The position numbers and the translations under genes are program-made. A stretch of 64,000 nucleotides of DNA from Arcuatula senhousia (Eukaryota > Mollusca > Bivalvia > Mytilida > Mytilidae): contig OZ020303.1 of assembly GCA_963971305.1 (NCBI GenBank), forward strand, positions 63,488,867 to 63,552,866, in the 5' to 3' direction. The notes under the pieces were generated by a model. The model was given only the letters and a program-made list of their open reading frames with translations, was not told where the DNA came from and searched no databases. Of this stretch, positions 1 to 11,400 are shown piece after piece. Within the stretch, counting starts at the first letter, position 1, and the number at the start of each line of letters is the position of its first letter.

Positions 1-440
1 TTTCATAACAATCGGATAACTAGAACTGAAGTTATCGTGGTTACACTCAAGTTTAAAACAGACAACGCGGACGCAGACGACATGATCATACAATTATACG
101 TACGCAATTTTTTCCGGTCGTATAAAAAGTTGATTTTCGGGGTGTCGCCCAACTTTGACCCCCAGTGGTGCAAAAACATAAAAAAGCATTTGTCAGATTA
201 AGGCCCCTTTTGGCCCTTTTTTTCTAAAATTGGACGGGCAATGAATCCCAAATGTTATACCAACCTTCCTTTAGTGGTTATAAACATGATATGAAAATTT
301 CATGACATTTGATCAGCATTTACTCAAGTTATTGCATGGAAACCAAAGTGTCCACAGACGACAACAACGACAACGACAACAACGACGACGACATCGCATT
401 AACATATTGCGATCGCAAAAAAAAAAAAAAACGTTCGTAT
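1..440 (+). repeat. Tandem-type element ending in GAC microsatellite
   Basis: Two partial units lie in a row, each ending near the words GTCGTATAAAA or CGTATAAAA. The second contains a GGCCCCTTTTGGCCC block, a CCTTTAGTGGTTATAAAC block and a GAC/AAC-rich microsatellite at about 358-395. The same blocks in the same order occur at 21950-23010. It has no coding capacity and is cut by the window edge on the left. Confidence 0.6.
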
Positions 441-1930
441 AAAATCCGAACCACCTTAAAAATAAAAGTAAATATTGATTGGCTTTAAGATTTATATAAC
501 AGCTGGGGATCCGGGGGTGTTCCGGTGGTTGAATCCCCCTTTCCTTCGAAAATGTCTTTATGTATCGTGTGGATTTTTGACAAAACTTGACTAGAACTGG
601 ACATCCACTTTTAGCTAAAGTCCACTGTAAGTGGACCCCCCCTTTCGAAAATTTCTGGATCCGCCCTTGTTCAATAGTAAAAAGAATTCAAAAATGTACT
701 TACCTTATCGTGCATACAAATCCTTACATTCTTCAAGTCGGTGTCGAATAATTATCCCCCAGATTCAACCAGCCGAGATGAAATGTGGACAAAACTCCAT
801 CGCAAACTGATTTTAACTGGGGGTCCTCGGGAGATCCATTCCTCACCACTTAGCACAATGTATGTGACAGCGTGGTCGCTATGAGAAACTTCACCCCCAA
901 AGACCAAAAAAAAAAAAGAAAAGAAAAAAGTTTGTTTAGGGTAAGTTACCCATAACGAAGTAAGCTAATGTCGTCTCTGCCTGCGTTTACGTTTCATGGT
1001 ACGAAGTAAGCGATGAGCTACCCCAAAACCACAGTTGAAGCTGTAGTTTAGTCAGGGTTCTGAAGCTTAAAGAATGTAAAAACCTTTATATATGCCCCTA
1101 GGATGATTACGTTAGCAAAATTTTCGCTGACAAAACTGTTGCAATCGGTTGAGAAATACCTTTTCTGTTTATGTTAGCATGAATAACGGTTAAATATAGA
1201 TATTGGTCACACGGGTATTGATAGTCATTTAAATTTAATTAGATCTTACATGGTTACATATATACACACGTCAATAGATCAATATTACTTCAGTATTGCT
1301 AATTATAATCCCAATCTTAAGAGAAGGGGCTATATTGCAATCACCTTGTCTGTCTGTCCGTATGTCCGGTACAAACTTATTAACCCATTTCTCGTCTTCT
1401 ACTGAAGGGATTGATTTTAAATTTTACACACAGCTTCAGCATGATGAGTTGTACTGAGCTTCATCATGGTGAGTTGTACCGTGTCTTCCCTTTCCAGGCT
1501 AGTGGGATATCTACTTTCCTACTTTTTGAACAAACTTGGACTTTTTAAAGGGTTAAAAATATACAATTTATCCTTACATATTTCTTCTGAAAAGGATCAA
1601 TTTCAAATTGGGTATACTGCTTTAATACAAATATGTTGTAACGTGCATAGTCGGACTTCCAAATGATCGAATGGGGGTATCTTTGAACGACTAACACTTC
1701 AAGTTTGTTAATCAAAAACCTAACCGGGTGCTATTATCTGCTTCAATAAAATTATGATCGTAACTGCATGTAGCTATCGCTTAACACATTTTTGAAAACT
1801 TTAATCACAAAAATCATAAATTGGAATTAACACTTTGTAAACATTGGCGAGTCTTATAGAGACGAAATCAGATTTTCCGTTTGAAACTTAATTAAAGTTT
1901 TTTTTTAAAGTCTAAATTTAACACACAGAA
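441..1930. other. Gene-poor stretch, no feature recognised
   Basis: No coding region of recognisable family is seen. About 500-680 holds C-rich text with the phrase TTTCGAAAATTTCTGGATCC, similar to a phrase near 17990-18010, so it is probably repeat-derived. A short A/G-rich run lies at 906-930. The open frame at 1466-1666 has no family features and no homolog elsewhere in the window. Confidence 0.4.
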
Positions 1931-1934
1931 TGAA

Positions 1935-2290
1935 TTTGTTCATGTCCCATAGTCGTTGTGGCATACACTACTATTAAGCGATATAATTCAACATATGGAA
2001 AAAACTCAGTAGTTCCTGCTTGCTATAGCACACCCGTCGCGTTGCCAACAATCAATTCAGTGTGCCAAATCCGGTCAAGTAAGACAAAACAAAGCCCTTT
2101 GACAAACCGACATCTGCACTCATCTGAGAGATCGAAATCCAATATTTGACTATAAGCGCATGATGACTTCCGTAATTTTATTTTAGTATAGACAGCAACT
2201 GAGAAGCAACATAACCCTGTGTGAGCAATTTTTGTGTCATACGTGACGATCTGCTAAGGAAATCGATGTAAGTCGGACATTTGAATGCCC
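1935..2290 (-). mobile_element. PLE-2 3' end fragment (minus strand)
   Basis: Read on the minus strand, this matches the C-terminal coding end and 3' tail of the Penelope-like element seen best at 34275-35348. It includes the degraded equivalent of the SQMSTDVGLT end and the GGTGTGCTATAGCAAGCAGG tail phrase (here with changes, 2016-2040). Frameshifts and stops rule out function. Confidence 0.65.
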
Positions 2291-2454
2291 CGTTGGTAAC
2301 TCTGTGATTCCTTCATTTGTTCTTTATAAACCCTAACATGCTAAAATTTTGAAAATCTACTAAATAAAAAAAAATGGTTACCTAATTCCATAATCCCTAT
2401 CTCTTATTTGAAAAAATTGAAAAAAAAACTGTCATTATTAATACCTTTTTCCCA

Positions 2455-3060
2455 TTTGCCACACAGGGTTTTTAACGGATTTGACACCCTTAATCGACAA
2501 TAAGCAACGTGATTGGTGTGCTATAACAAGCAAACGGTTATTCTTGCGGAGCCAGTTGAGTTTACTCTCGTTTTAAGTTGAGTTCGCGATGGTGTTTGCT
2601 ATCAATCTGATTAAATATAGATCTATCAATTGGTTCTTACTGTCTCTGTATAGAAGCTATAGATCTGAAGATTCACAATTCTACTTTCTATTCTTGTGAC
2701 TTTTTCGGAACACTCTGAATTTATCCTAAGAATAATGCATCTAAGATCTTGAAAGCTGCAATCTGATTGATAAATTCAAATGGTCATTAAAACAGAAAGT
2801 AGAATGGGATTTCTTTGGAACTGTTAACTCTTCCAGAGCACCTGAGTTCACTCTCGATTCGACTTGAGTTCGCGTTGTTGATTGATATTCAGTTATTTTT
2901 GTGTTTCCATGTTTTACATGTTGTCTGTTTTTGTCCCGTTCTTGTGGGTGGTTACTGGTTTTGTCTCGGCCCTTTCGGACTTATGACATTCGGACACCCC
3001 ATTGGTACCTCTGCTTCTTTGAACAGATCTGCCATGCTAGTGAGAGTAGGGAACAATTGA
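2455..3060 (+). mobile_element. PLE-2 3' tail fragments (plus strand)
   Basis: Two pieces of the PLE-2 non-coding tail, at about 2470-2595 and 2815-3035, are recognised by GTGTGCTATAACAAGC, GAGCACCTGAGTTCACTCTC and the terminal CCCATTGGTACCTCTGCTTC. They lie opposite in orientation to the fragment at 1935-2290. No coding part remains, so the small open frames here are spurious. Confidence 0.65.
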
Positions 3061-3904
3061 TAAATCTGATTTCAATCAGATTGGATTGTTATAAGAGTTA
3101 TTTTGTGTGTTTTGTGTTGTATGTTCCCTCATGCTGTATTGGTTCATGTTTACTGATTTTGTCTTTGCCTTGATAGTGAAATTTGCATGTTCACACAAGT
3201 GAATGCATCGTATCTGAGTTAAGTGTAATGGCGTTGGAATCTTTTCATATATATTACATAATCGTTGAAAGAGGGATGCGTTGGTTGCGATCGAAATCCC
3301 CTTTTTGAAAAAAAAGTATTGAAAACCTCTCTAGGATTACACCAAAACCCACGAAAATGGATCCAATTTTAGAAAATTTTCTCCAACAGGGAGGGGGTGC
3401 TCCTCCAAGACCCTCCCCGGCACCCCCGTTTTCAGAAACCGGGCGACAGCCCTGAATAAATAATTGCAGTAATGCCACTTTTATTAATCACAAATAACAT
3501 GGACACATAAATTAACATGCATACATTGGTTTTGATTGATTTGATAAGCTTTAAACGATTACAAAAATGTTTTTATCAGTATTTTAATTTATTTTGATTC
3601 ATAAAGTTTGAAGTCCATTCTTTCGACTTGATGCTAATACACAATACAATGTATTTTTAATGTTCAATTATCATTTACATTTTTACAATATAAAATAAAA
3701 TGAAATACATTTACGTAGCCTGGTAACTAAAAAAATAAACAAGTCAGAACAAATTCACTGATTGCCAGAATCATACATTGGCCATTATCTAACAAAGCTC
3801 TTCTGTACAAGTCAACGAATACCGAATGTATTCTATGTTAGAGCCTCTGTGGTACTATGATTGGTAATTAAATAAATATCTTATCTCATCTGTACATTTC
3901 AACA
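3061..3904. other. Gene-poor stretch with one GC-rich block
   Basis: About 3270-3460 is a comparatively GC-rich block (GGAGGGGGTGCTCC, CGGCACCCCCG) in AT-rich surroundings and is probably an old repeat. Nothing coding is recognised in the rest. Confidence 0.35.
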
Positions 3905-4505
3905 TTAAGGTTCACCAGGACAGTTTGAAATTTTCGAAGAAATTCTTAGTATATGTACAGCTCAAACGGCATATTATGAGACAAAGGCAAAGAACAGAAA
4001 CGAATGGCGCAGTCTTGTATTGACCTTATGCTCCACTGGGAGCGAAGAGGATAGGTAAGGTAGGTAGATATGGACACACCTTAATTTATCCACACATTAA
4101 TTTTGTTGAAGATAGTACAGTTTTGTCGGTACAGTTTTTTTGCGTTCAAATTGTATTTTGAAAAAGAACAAAATATCCATATTGTACCTCTCAACTGACA
4201 TGTTGGTGAACACTTTTGGTTAAATTATTATTAAATGTCCAATGATTTTGTAGGCCATGCATGTGCAAGATTGTTAGTGATATTAACCTAAAATCGGCTT
4301 TTCTCAAAAAACCGGGAAAAGCAGAACTTAGAAATAATGTTCTTTTTTATAAAATAAAAATATTAATAAAAATAGATGAGATATTAATATATCTAGGTCC
4401 TGCTACGGTTTATTTTTGAATTTTATATGCAGTCTTTGCTGTACACATACTAAAAAATCGATCTAAATTTAATCCATTTTTAAGTAAATGTGCACATGAA
4501 CCTTA
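3905..4505. mobile_element. TTAAGGTTCA-type MITE, copy 1
   Basis: The left end reads TTAAGGTTCACC and the right end ATGAACCTTA, so the ends are inverted. Inside are the phrases CAGCTCAAACGGCATATTATG and TAGGTCCTGCTACGGTTTAT. The copy at 29100-29628 has the same phrases inverted, and the copy at 36611-37147 shares the termini. It begins 17 bp beyond the stop codon of receptor gene A, so it may form the 3' UTR of that gene. Confidence 0.7.
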
Positions 4506-4521
4506 CATGTATCTGGAATGA

Positions 4522-5917
4522 TTATTCCCTTGAAATAGATCCATTTGTATTGTTTTCCTTTGGAAATCGAAATCGGACTGAAGTAAAATTACACAATGCA
4601 AGGAAAAAGCCTTGCAGTCCACACACAATAGTAAAAGCAAAACTTAACCAATCCTTATCAAAGATGGCGTCCAATATACCAAAGAACCACAAAACACCAG
4701 ACGAAACCGACATCCTAAGGTAAATCTTTGCCTCTGTGTACGGGTTTAATTTTCGAACTATAGATGTCACTTTCCGAACACCACATAGCTTAAAAATTGC
4801 GTAAATCAAACATATAAAGTTAAAACATATGATAAAGACAATAGGTCCTGTAAAAAATACCAAATTTGTGGGGTAATTGTTTGGAAAACATGGCACTTTG
4901 CCATAGCCGGCAGACCAGAAATAGGGACCGTATAAATCGATAATAACTGTTGTTGCTACTATCGGTGTAGGCAAAACAACTCCTAATAATGTAAGAAACA
5001 CGCGTTGCCTTTTCTCCGAATATGACGAAACGTTTACCCTTGATCTTAATTTTGTGAGTGTTAAGACTATGGAAACTACTCCAATAGACATGAAGACATA
5101 TACCGAGAGCCATAGATAATGAAGTAAAACACCAATAATATAGCAAATACTACCATGAACATCAGCTTGAACACCAAAAACAAATACACAATTAGATGAA
5201 ACCAAAGAAATGGCAATGTTTTCTGTGTTTGAAGAAGGAACGTTTGTCACAAGACCAAATTTTCGTTGAAGCACGATAAGAAAAAGTAGAGAAACGATAG
5301 AAACACCAAAAAAGGTGTATGTTACAATATTTTCTATTTTAAACTGATCAACAGCGGAATGTTTTCTTTGTCCGCTGCAAACTATTACCTGTACCACAAA
5401 TTTTAAAGTATTTGTTATGTTTGCCCAAATGGAACATGTTGTATTGATTCTATCAAACGTGTTACCGTTCAAATCAACATAATTATCGACTCGTTGTACT
5501 TTTTTACGAAAATTATATTTGCTATGACTTAGAAATTTCAAAGACGCATTTGAAATGTAGTTTTGCAACAAATCCAAACGAACGAAGTCTGTTTGGTTTT
5601 CCTGGTGTAAATAAAATTTAACATTACGCGATTTAATTTTTTCAAATTGTGTATCTATTTCGTGCTTAAATGACGTTTTCAGAAACAATATTACAAACCT
5701 TATAAGTGCAAGCTTACGATCATCTTCAAGATAACGAATTTGAACTGCCGATACACTTATGACATTTCTAATTTCATAACTTACACCTAAAAGTATTCCA
5801 AGTTTGAAAAATTCGTCTAAAGTCAAATTTTGGTTTGCATGCAAGTAAACTTCTAGCAACCTTTCTTTCGGCATTCTGATACAAATCCAGTGTTTGGCAT
5901 TGACCTGTCTCTCTCAT
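4522..5917 (-). pseudogene. Receptor gene A, exon 2 (7TM), frameshifted
   Basis: On the minus strand a TTTTTCAG acceptor precedes ATGAGAGAGACAGG (start 5917), matching the exon 2 start of genes B and C. The frame reads MRETGQCQTLDLYQN, then shifts near 5873-5880. From there a 450-residue frame stays open to the TAA at 4522-4524. That frame keeps the C-x-x-W juxtamembrane motif and seven hydrophobic segments of secretin/adhesion type. It also keeps the paired cysteines at the start of TM3 and in extracellular loop 2 (KVPCFPNNYP). The tail ends NGSISRE. Divergence from B and C is much larger than between B and C. With the exon 1 lesions this is most likely a pseudogene; assembly indels are the alternative. 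Confidence 0.8.
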
Positions 5918-6245
5918 CTGAAAAATAAACCAAAGGCAAGACATTACATTCATGTTTAACTTTACTGGAATGAAAGTACTTGTAAACTTTGACATGAAAG
6001 TAAGGGTGTCAAGCCTCTTAAACTAAGTAAACCTAGATTACTTTCTTTTACGGGATAATCTAAACCTTAGAAGTAATATTAAACCATTTATATGTCCTCG
6101 GTCTAATCATGCTAATAGAGGCGAAAAAATCTAACCAGCCCCAAACAAATTTAAATTAGTTGATAGCTGTAATTTGTCAAAATTTATTGTAAAATTTATA
6201 AAAAGTATAGAATATTATGTACTTTGCTATTTTAAAGTAATATAT

Positions 6246-6289
<44 letters not shown>

Positions 6290-6524
6290 AAATTCTTTTG
6301 CTGTATCATGTCATATTAATTAATTTTGTCACAGTCATCAAGTGCTACCCCCTGATATATTTTTATATCACGGTCTGTCTATACACAAAGACGCTTTTAG
6401 ACTAATTATATCAAAGGGAATAATCGCTAATTACCGAAAACCACACCAACCAATCATTATTTTGTTTTGGTAAGATACAATCACAATATACAGACAAACG
6501 TTGATAGATAAACGTGGTATCAAA

Positions 6525-6775
6525 ACTGCCAAACTTGGAGGATCTATGATATCAAAAGTTCAAGAGAAAAGACAAAACAAAGAAGACATACCGGAGAGAT
6601 AAAGATTGTAATGGTCCTGACTTGGTACAGGCATTTTAAAAGAAATGCTGGGTTAAATCAGGTGTTATGGTGCTATAACCCCTCTTCCGTTGCGACTTAT
6701 GGCTTGATGGCAACAAAAAAGAGACACAATTTGGATATTGAGGTGATTATTTCAGTATCCCAAACCATCCAAACA
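6525..6775 (-). mobile_element. PLE-1 3' tail fragment in gene A intron
   Basis: The minus-strand reading matches the tail downstream of the PLE-1 coding region at 41820-42110, with phrases such as CCTGTACCAAGTCAGGACCA and the GATTGATCCTCCAA-like end. It is non-coding and 5'-truncated. A related piece in the opposite orientation lies across the MITE at about 7180-7302. Confidence 0.65.
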
Positions 6776-6776
6776 C

Positions 6777-7167
6777 TACACAGGCAAAATTTAGACATAC
6801 GTCTGACGTACGTTAATAAAAACGTGCGTCTGACGTAGTGCATAAACGTATGTTAAACATACGTTTCTAACCGCTGTACGGTAAACGTACGTCAAATTAT
6901 TGTAAAAACATATGTCAGACGTACGTTTATTAGACGTGCGGTAAACGTACGTTCACCATACGTCAGAGATATAGTTTTCTAAAATGTATGAAGTTAGTAA
7001 GTTATTTATTTAGTGTGTTTTATTATGAAATAAAAATATTGCCAAGATAAATTTTTAACGTGCGTCAGACGTACGCGGTTAGAAACGCCAATTTAATATG
7101 CGTCAGATGACATGCGTTTAACGTACGCCAGACGCACGTTAAACGCATTCAGCATTTTGCCTGTGTA
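6777..7167. mobile_element. CpG-rich foldback MITE (TACACAGGCAAAAT ends)
   Basis: The ends are perfect inverted repeats of TACACAGGCAAAAT (left 6777-6790, right 7154-7167), with TA at the outer edge as for TA-targeting elements. The interior is many variants of ACGTACGTTTAA and TCTGACGTACGTT in both orientations, so it is strongly self-complementary. Its CpG density is far above the surrounding DNA. It has no coding capacity. Confidence 0.8.
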
Positions 7168-7341
7168 ATCAAAACAATGACTGTAAAAAGTAAGGATCTT
7201 TGCGATATTCATTTTTGGTATGTCTGCCCTGTTTAGTCTTTCCCTCGGACATTTGAAATTGATCCTCCAACTTTGGCAGTTTTTGGTATAACCTTTAATC
7301 ATTACTTAAAACTGAAAGTTTATTAAATTGCAAGTATCTAC

Positions 7342-8369
7342 CTCTTCATGCCATTCTTGGCAATCATCTCCAACTTCGTCATTGCATTGAGCATTGAATT
7401 TAAACAAGATTGACATGAGCTGATCGGCTCTTTCTATTCCACTGAAAAACCAATCTTTTTCTTCATAAAAAAATCTCTAAATTGAGAATCGAAAATTTCT
7501 TTGCATTTTATGTCTGAGTTCATATAAGCTTCTTGGATTACAACGGGATATGTAAACTGTCGACAGTGGTTTGAAATTTGTAAAGACTTCATGTTAAACT
7601 TGCATACAGTAATTTTAGAATTTTTTGGCGGGACCATTTCACGTCGATATTGTTCCAAAGCTTGATGCAAATCACTTCTATCCAGTTTAGAGACCGTTTC
7701 ATAAATAACGTTGTTCATCGAGTAAAATATATCAAAGTACTCGAAGTCATAGATTCCATTGCAAAATGCACAAAATTTGTTTTTGAAAACCAACGATTTA
7801 TTGTGAATTACGAATAGACCACCATCTTGTAACCCCCCTCTTCTGCATAGTTTAGACACCGATGTATTACCACTTATTGTCTGACAACTCTCATCGTCAA
7901 TTAGATTCTTCAAGCAAAGCTAAAAAACAAAATCATTTTCCAAGTCTTGATGACAGTCATCGACGGCTAAATAACCAAATCCTTCCGAATATAATGGCAT
8001 ATCAGACTTTGGAATGCAATGATAAGTTAATCTATCATTAACTCGTGTCTTACTATTAAAATCTTCGCAGCATGTAGTATAATTTAAACAAATGTCGTCA
8101 TCATAACAGTACCATATTCTATTTTCCTCTACCGTATCGCATTTTTCCGAATTCGAGCATTGATTTGCATCCTGAACGGACGTGGTTGTGCTTGCTGTAT
8201 TTTCTACAAAGACGTTTTTATCAGTTTTCTTGGTGTTCGTTTCTGACATCTTATCAGATGAAGGTTTTGACAAGTTGGCTGCGTTTTGATCCGACGCGCT
8301 TATTTCTAAAGGTCTCATATTGAAATATACAACGTGGCATAACAATACAAAAATAAGATAGATATTCAT
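7342..8369 (-). pseudogene. Receptor gene A, exon 1 (ectodomain), broken
   Basis: The start ATG at 8369-8367 reads MNIYLIFVLLCHVV, aligned with the MNIY starts of B and C; the frame is open further upstream, but the TATA-like box sits at 8421-8427. The exon encodes a signal peptide, a Ser/Thr-rich linker and a cysteine-rich ectodomain with WYCYDDD, YTTCCEDF and the hallmark FKNKFCAFCNG. A TAG at 7920-7922 stands where B and C have GAG (ISELC). Near 7437-7450 the frame shifts: it ends in TAG at 7434-7436, while the family sequence (ADQLMSILFKF..CQEWHEE) continues in another frame to the donor at 7341. The length of 1028 bp is one short of a whole-codon exon. The CC pair in YTTCCEDF resembles a somatomedin-B signature, but this is not shown. 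Confidence 0.8.
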
Positions 8370-8420
8370 TGTAAATACAATGATAAGCAAGTTTTTGAAG
8401 TCTTGCAAGCTCGTCATTCC

Positions 8421-8427
8421 ATTTATA
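8421..8427 (-). promoter_or_regulatory. TATA-like box of gene A
   Basis: The minus strand reads CATATAAATGG, with the first T of TATAAAT 58 bp upstream of the MNIY ATG. Genes B and C have the same CATATAAATA word at 58 and 54 bp. This conservation supports the MNIY start over the longer open frame. Confidence 0.5.
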
Positions 8428-8479
8428 TGAAACAAGAATCATCTTAAGTTTTAAAAGGCAACGCTTTCTTAGAATCATT

Positions 8480-9035
8480 TACTAAAAATACGTTCTTTAA
8501 ATTTCATTGTTTGGCATCAATGCATTTTCAAACGTAGGTGAATTTATTACGATAACCGAACGTTTCGTTTTAAAGAACAATTAAATATTTTCACTTGAAT
8601 TTTTGCCTTTCATGTTCGTTGCTTAACATGATGATATTATATAAGCTATTATCTGGGTTACATAGTATATGTGACTTGAGGAACATGTGAATCAAAATAA
8701 TGGGAGTTTCTACGTAAAAAGAAGCAAAGAGGCACATATGGGGTATTCTAGCATCACAAGTCCAAAAGGGCAACGACATAATGGGGGTGGGGGGTGGGGG
8801 TGTGTTTAACGCCCTTTATCGACGCCCCTGTGCCATGTAGGGCGGTCAGTTTAAAATGGTGGTGGGAACTGGAGTACCCGGAGGAAACCACCACCGACCT
8901 TGGGCAGGTTACTGACAAACCTAATCACATACATTTTGGGAAGTCCCTTTTTTGTTATATACAAACGGGACTCAAACAACAGCTAAGAGGTGATTGGCTA
9001 CTGATCAATAGAATGGTATTTAAGCCAATGCCTTA
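8480..9035. other. Upstream flank of gene A with a repeat block
   Basis: No gene is recognised. About 8775-9035 is GC-richer and contains GGAGTACCCGGAGGAAACCA. A related phrase (GAGTACCTAAAGGAAACCAT) lies at 52599-52618, so this is a dispersed repeat fragment. The open frame at 8794-9036 is derived from it. Confidence 0.4.
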
Positions 9036-9039
9036 GACT

Positions 9040-9900
9040 ACTCAGCTACCCAGGCCCGACGACAAAACCGGTAAACATGAACAAAACAGCATGAAGAAAT
9101 ACAAAACATAAGAAAACCAAAGTAAAACAAAGTAAACCTGCCTGCTATTATAGCACACCCATTGCACTGTTAATTTCCAATTCAGTGTGTCAAATCCGGT
9201 TAAGCAAGAAAAAACAAAGCTCCATGACAAACCAACATCTGCACTCATCTGCGAGATAAAAACCCCATATTTGTCTACGAGTGCATGTTCTTTACCGTTC
9301 AATTTCTTGAGTGAAGACAGCAACCGAGGCGCAATATAACCTTGTTTTAGCAGTTTTGTCGTCAAACGTGACGCTTTGCCAATGTAGTTCCCGAAAGCTC
9401 TAGAGTAACGAAACAATTGTGATACGTAAACTCTATAAGCTGACGGAATGCTGCTGCACAAAAAGGTTGAGTTGACAATTGGAAAGTTGAAGTCATCACG
9501 TTTTTCATAAAGCTTTGTTGAAAGTTTCCTTGAGAGTCTATTGGAAATGTAGATCTAAATATGATGCCGACTTCCTAGAACCCGTTGTGTCCTTTATTTC
9601 AAGTTCCTAGGGATAAACATGTATGAGATGAGGAAAATCACCAAATCGAGAATTGTTCATTGAAAGGACATCGTCAAACGGAAAGTGAGGATAAAAGAAA
9701 GAGTTAGCATACGATCTTTTTTGTCTAGAAGAGATTGTAAGAAGTCTGCTTCATATGAATGGTGAAACAAATCAGCAAGCAAATGTGCACAATTAGTTTC
9801 AATTGGAATCTCTATTGCTTGCAAAAAAACCACTGAAAAAACTGTATTCAAACCAATAAAAGGTCGAACAAAGGAAGTCAAATGTAGCACCTAAAATTTT
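9040..9900 (-). mobile_element. PLE-2 reverse transcriptase remnant (minus)
   Basis: Minus-strand translation in broken frames gives CAHLLADLFHHSYEADFLQS at about 9750. It then gives SAYRVYVSQLFRYSRAFGNY and SQMSADVGLS, aligned with the PLE-2 copy at 34275-35348, followed by the tail phrase. The YIDD box region is disrupted. It is a 5'-truncated, decayed insertion. Confidence 0.8.
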
Positions 9901-10925
9901 CTTCTGTGCTTACATGTACAAATGAAACAGATATTAATCAATTCGTCCTATAGCAAAATGTGACATTCAAATATCACCAGTCATAAAGAGACGGGACAAA
10001 ATCAGCAATCATTAATTCAAAATTGATAAAAAAAAGGAACCATACAACCAGTCCTAGGTACATCCATATAGAGTTCCAGATTTTGTATTTTTGAACGATA
10101 ATGATATTTCCTATAAATTTCAATTATAAGCTGCATTATCTATCGATTCCTACTAGATTGACGCGTATTATGTGATCTAATTTAAAAAAAAACTGCAATC
10201 AGCAATGACCACTCAAGTCGGAGCGAGAGTGACCTAAGCTGATCCGGAGGGACAAGAAGTTACTATTTGTTATATGTATAGCACAACCTTCACGTTACCA
10301 AATACGACCACCTGTAGTCCGACAGCCCAATAGTCCGACAACCCATAAATTCGACAGCCAAATAGTCAGGCCATCCTATTTTCTGACGTCGAAAAAGTCT
10401 GACAACACACCTAGAATTAGTTGGACCGATATCAAGTTATAGAAAATACTTCATCTCCCGCCTGCTATGTTCAAAATAGCAGAGGTAAGTTGCTTTAAGT
10501 GAAAGATATAAATTTGAAAGTAAGTGTTTTACTTAGTACCAACACAAAGCCACATGTAAGATGCGGGAAAAGAGCATGACATGGTGATTTGGAGTTATTA
10601 TAAGAGTGTGTAATGAAAAAAATACCAATAAATTAAAAAGCAAAAAAAGCGAGGATCAGTTGCTTGGCTTTCCCTGCTATTACCAGTTTCCCGAGCTGAA
10701 TACCAGCTCTTTTCATAAAGGACACACAACTTTATCGCTCTCGTCTTCAAAAGCTCAAGACCCTTCCTTTGACGCCTCTTTCAAAAAAAATGATCAGCTC
10801 TGCTCGAAACCTATTCTCTACCGGAAGATCACACGAAGCAAAATGATATCATCATGAAACTTTAAATATATGAACTTACAAAACCACTATAAAATCATGT
10901 GTATTTTGAAAATGAAATTTAGAAT
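9901..10925. other. Gene-poor stretch
   Basis: Nothing coding is recognised. A short run of degenerate 16-17 bp repeats of the type TAGTCCGACARCCCAA lies at about 10312-10410. The open frame 10606-10857 is lysine/serine-rich and low-complexity, with no family features. Confidence 0.35.
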
Positions 10926-10929
10926 AAGT

Positions 10930-11400
10930 GTACCTGACACAGCTTAGAGTAACAAGTGGCAATTTGACAACACTATAAAGAAAAACAGCAAGCAGCCTTC
11001 AGCGTGCCCAGTAGGTGCTGGTAGTTATTTTGTGATGGCCTTAGGCCAAAACAAAAGACATTTCCATAAAAATCCAGCTCTGAAATAGTCAAGAAAGGTC
11101 TCCCCTTCTTAAACATGGAACAGAAAACATAAAAAACGATATAAAGACAGGAACATATAAAATGTGACTTGGTTAAACTAGTTATGTGGGCCTGACCTCC
11201 CTTCATCAAATATCCCTAACAATCGATAAATGTTTAATATAAAAAGAGAGAACCTAGACAAAAGAAAACAAAATCAAACGAACAGCATGCAAAATCCCTA
11301 GAAAACATTCGCTGTTACTGAGAGCTAACTGAGTATCTTCATCGACTGATGTAAAAGAAAACAAAACTTATCGATTTTGAATCCTACACAACATTTAAAC
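10930..11400. repeat. Dispersed repeat E, copy 1
   Basis: It shares ordered blocks with 32185-33190 and 58085-58570: CAGCAAGCAGCCTTC, CTTCTTAAACA.GGAACA, AAAATGTG and GAGAGAACCTAGACAAAAG. Further on come ACATTCGCTGTTACTGA and CTGATGTAAAA. It is non-coding; the element class is not clear. Confidence 0.65.

Larger units (their letters stand above)
5918..7341 (-). other. Intron of gene A, filled with repeats
   Basis: The bounds are a GTAGAT donor at 7341 and a TTTTTCAG acceptor at 5918, both on the minus strand. It holds a poly-A run at about 6250-6287 and an antisense PLE-1 tail at about 6525-6775. Next come a CpG-rich MITE at 6777-7167 and a sense-orientation PLE-1 tail fragment at about 7180-7302. 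The small open frames at 6611 and 7093 belong to these repeats. Confidence 0.7.

Noticed and set aside
2815..3173. Overlapping small open frames with cysteine and leucine-rich text
   Set aside because: They are translations of the non-coding PLE-2 tail; the same text appears in other tail copies such as 25450-25644 and 35198-35410.
8369..8435. Longer gene A start upstream of MNIY
   Set aside because: The frame is open to 8435, but the TATA-like box falls inside this extension and the paralogs start at MNIY.
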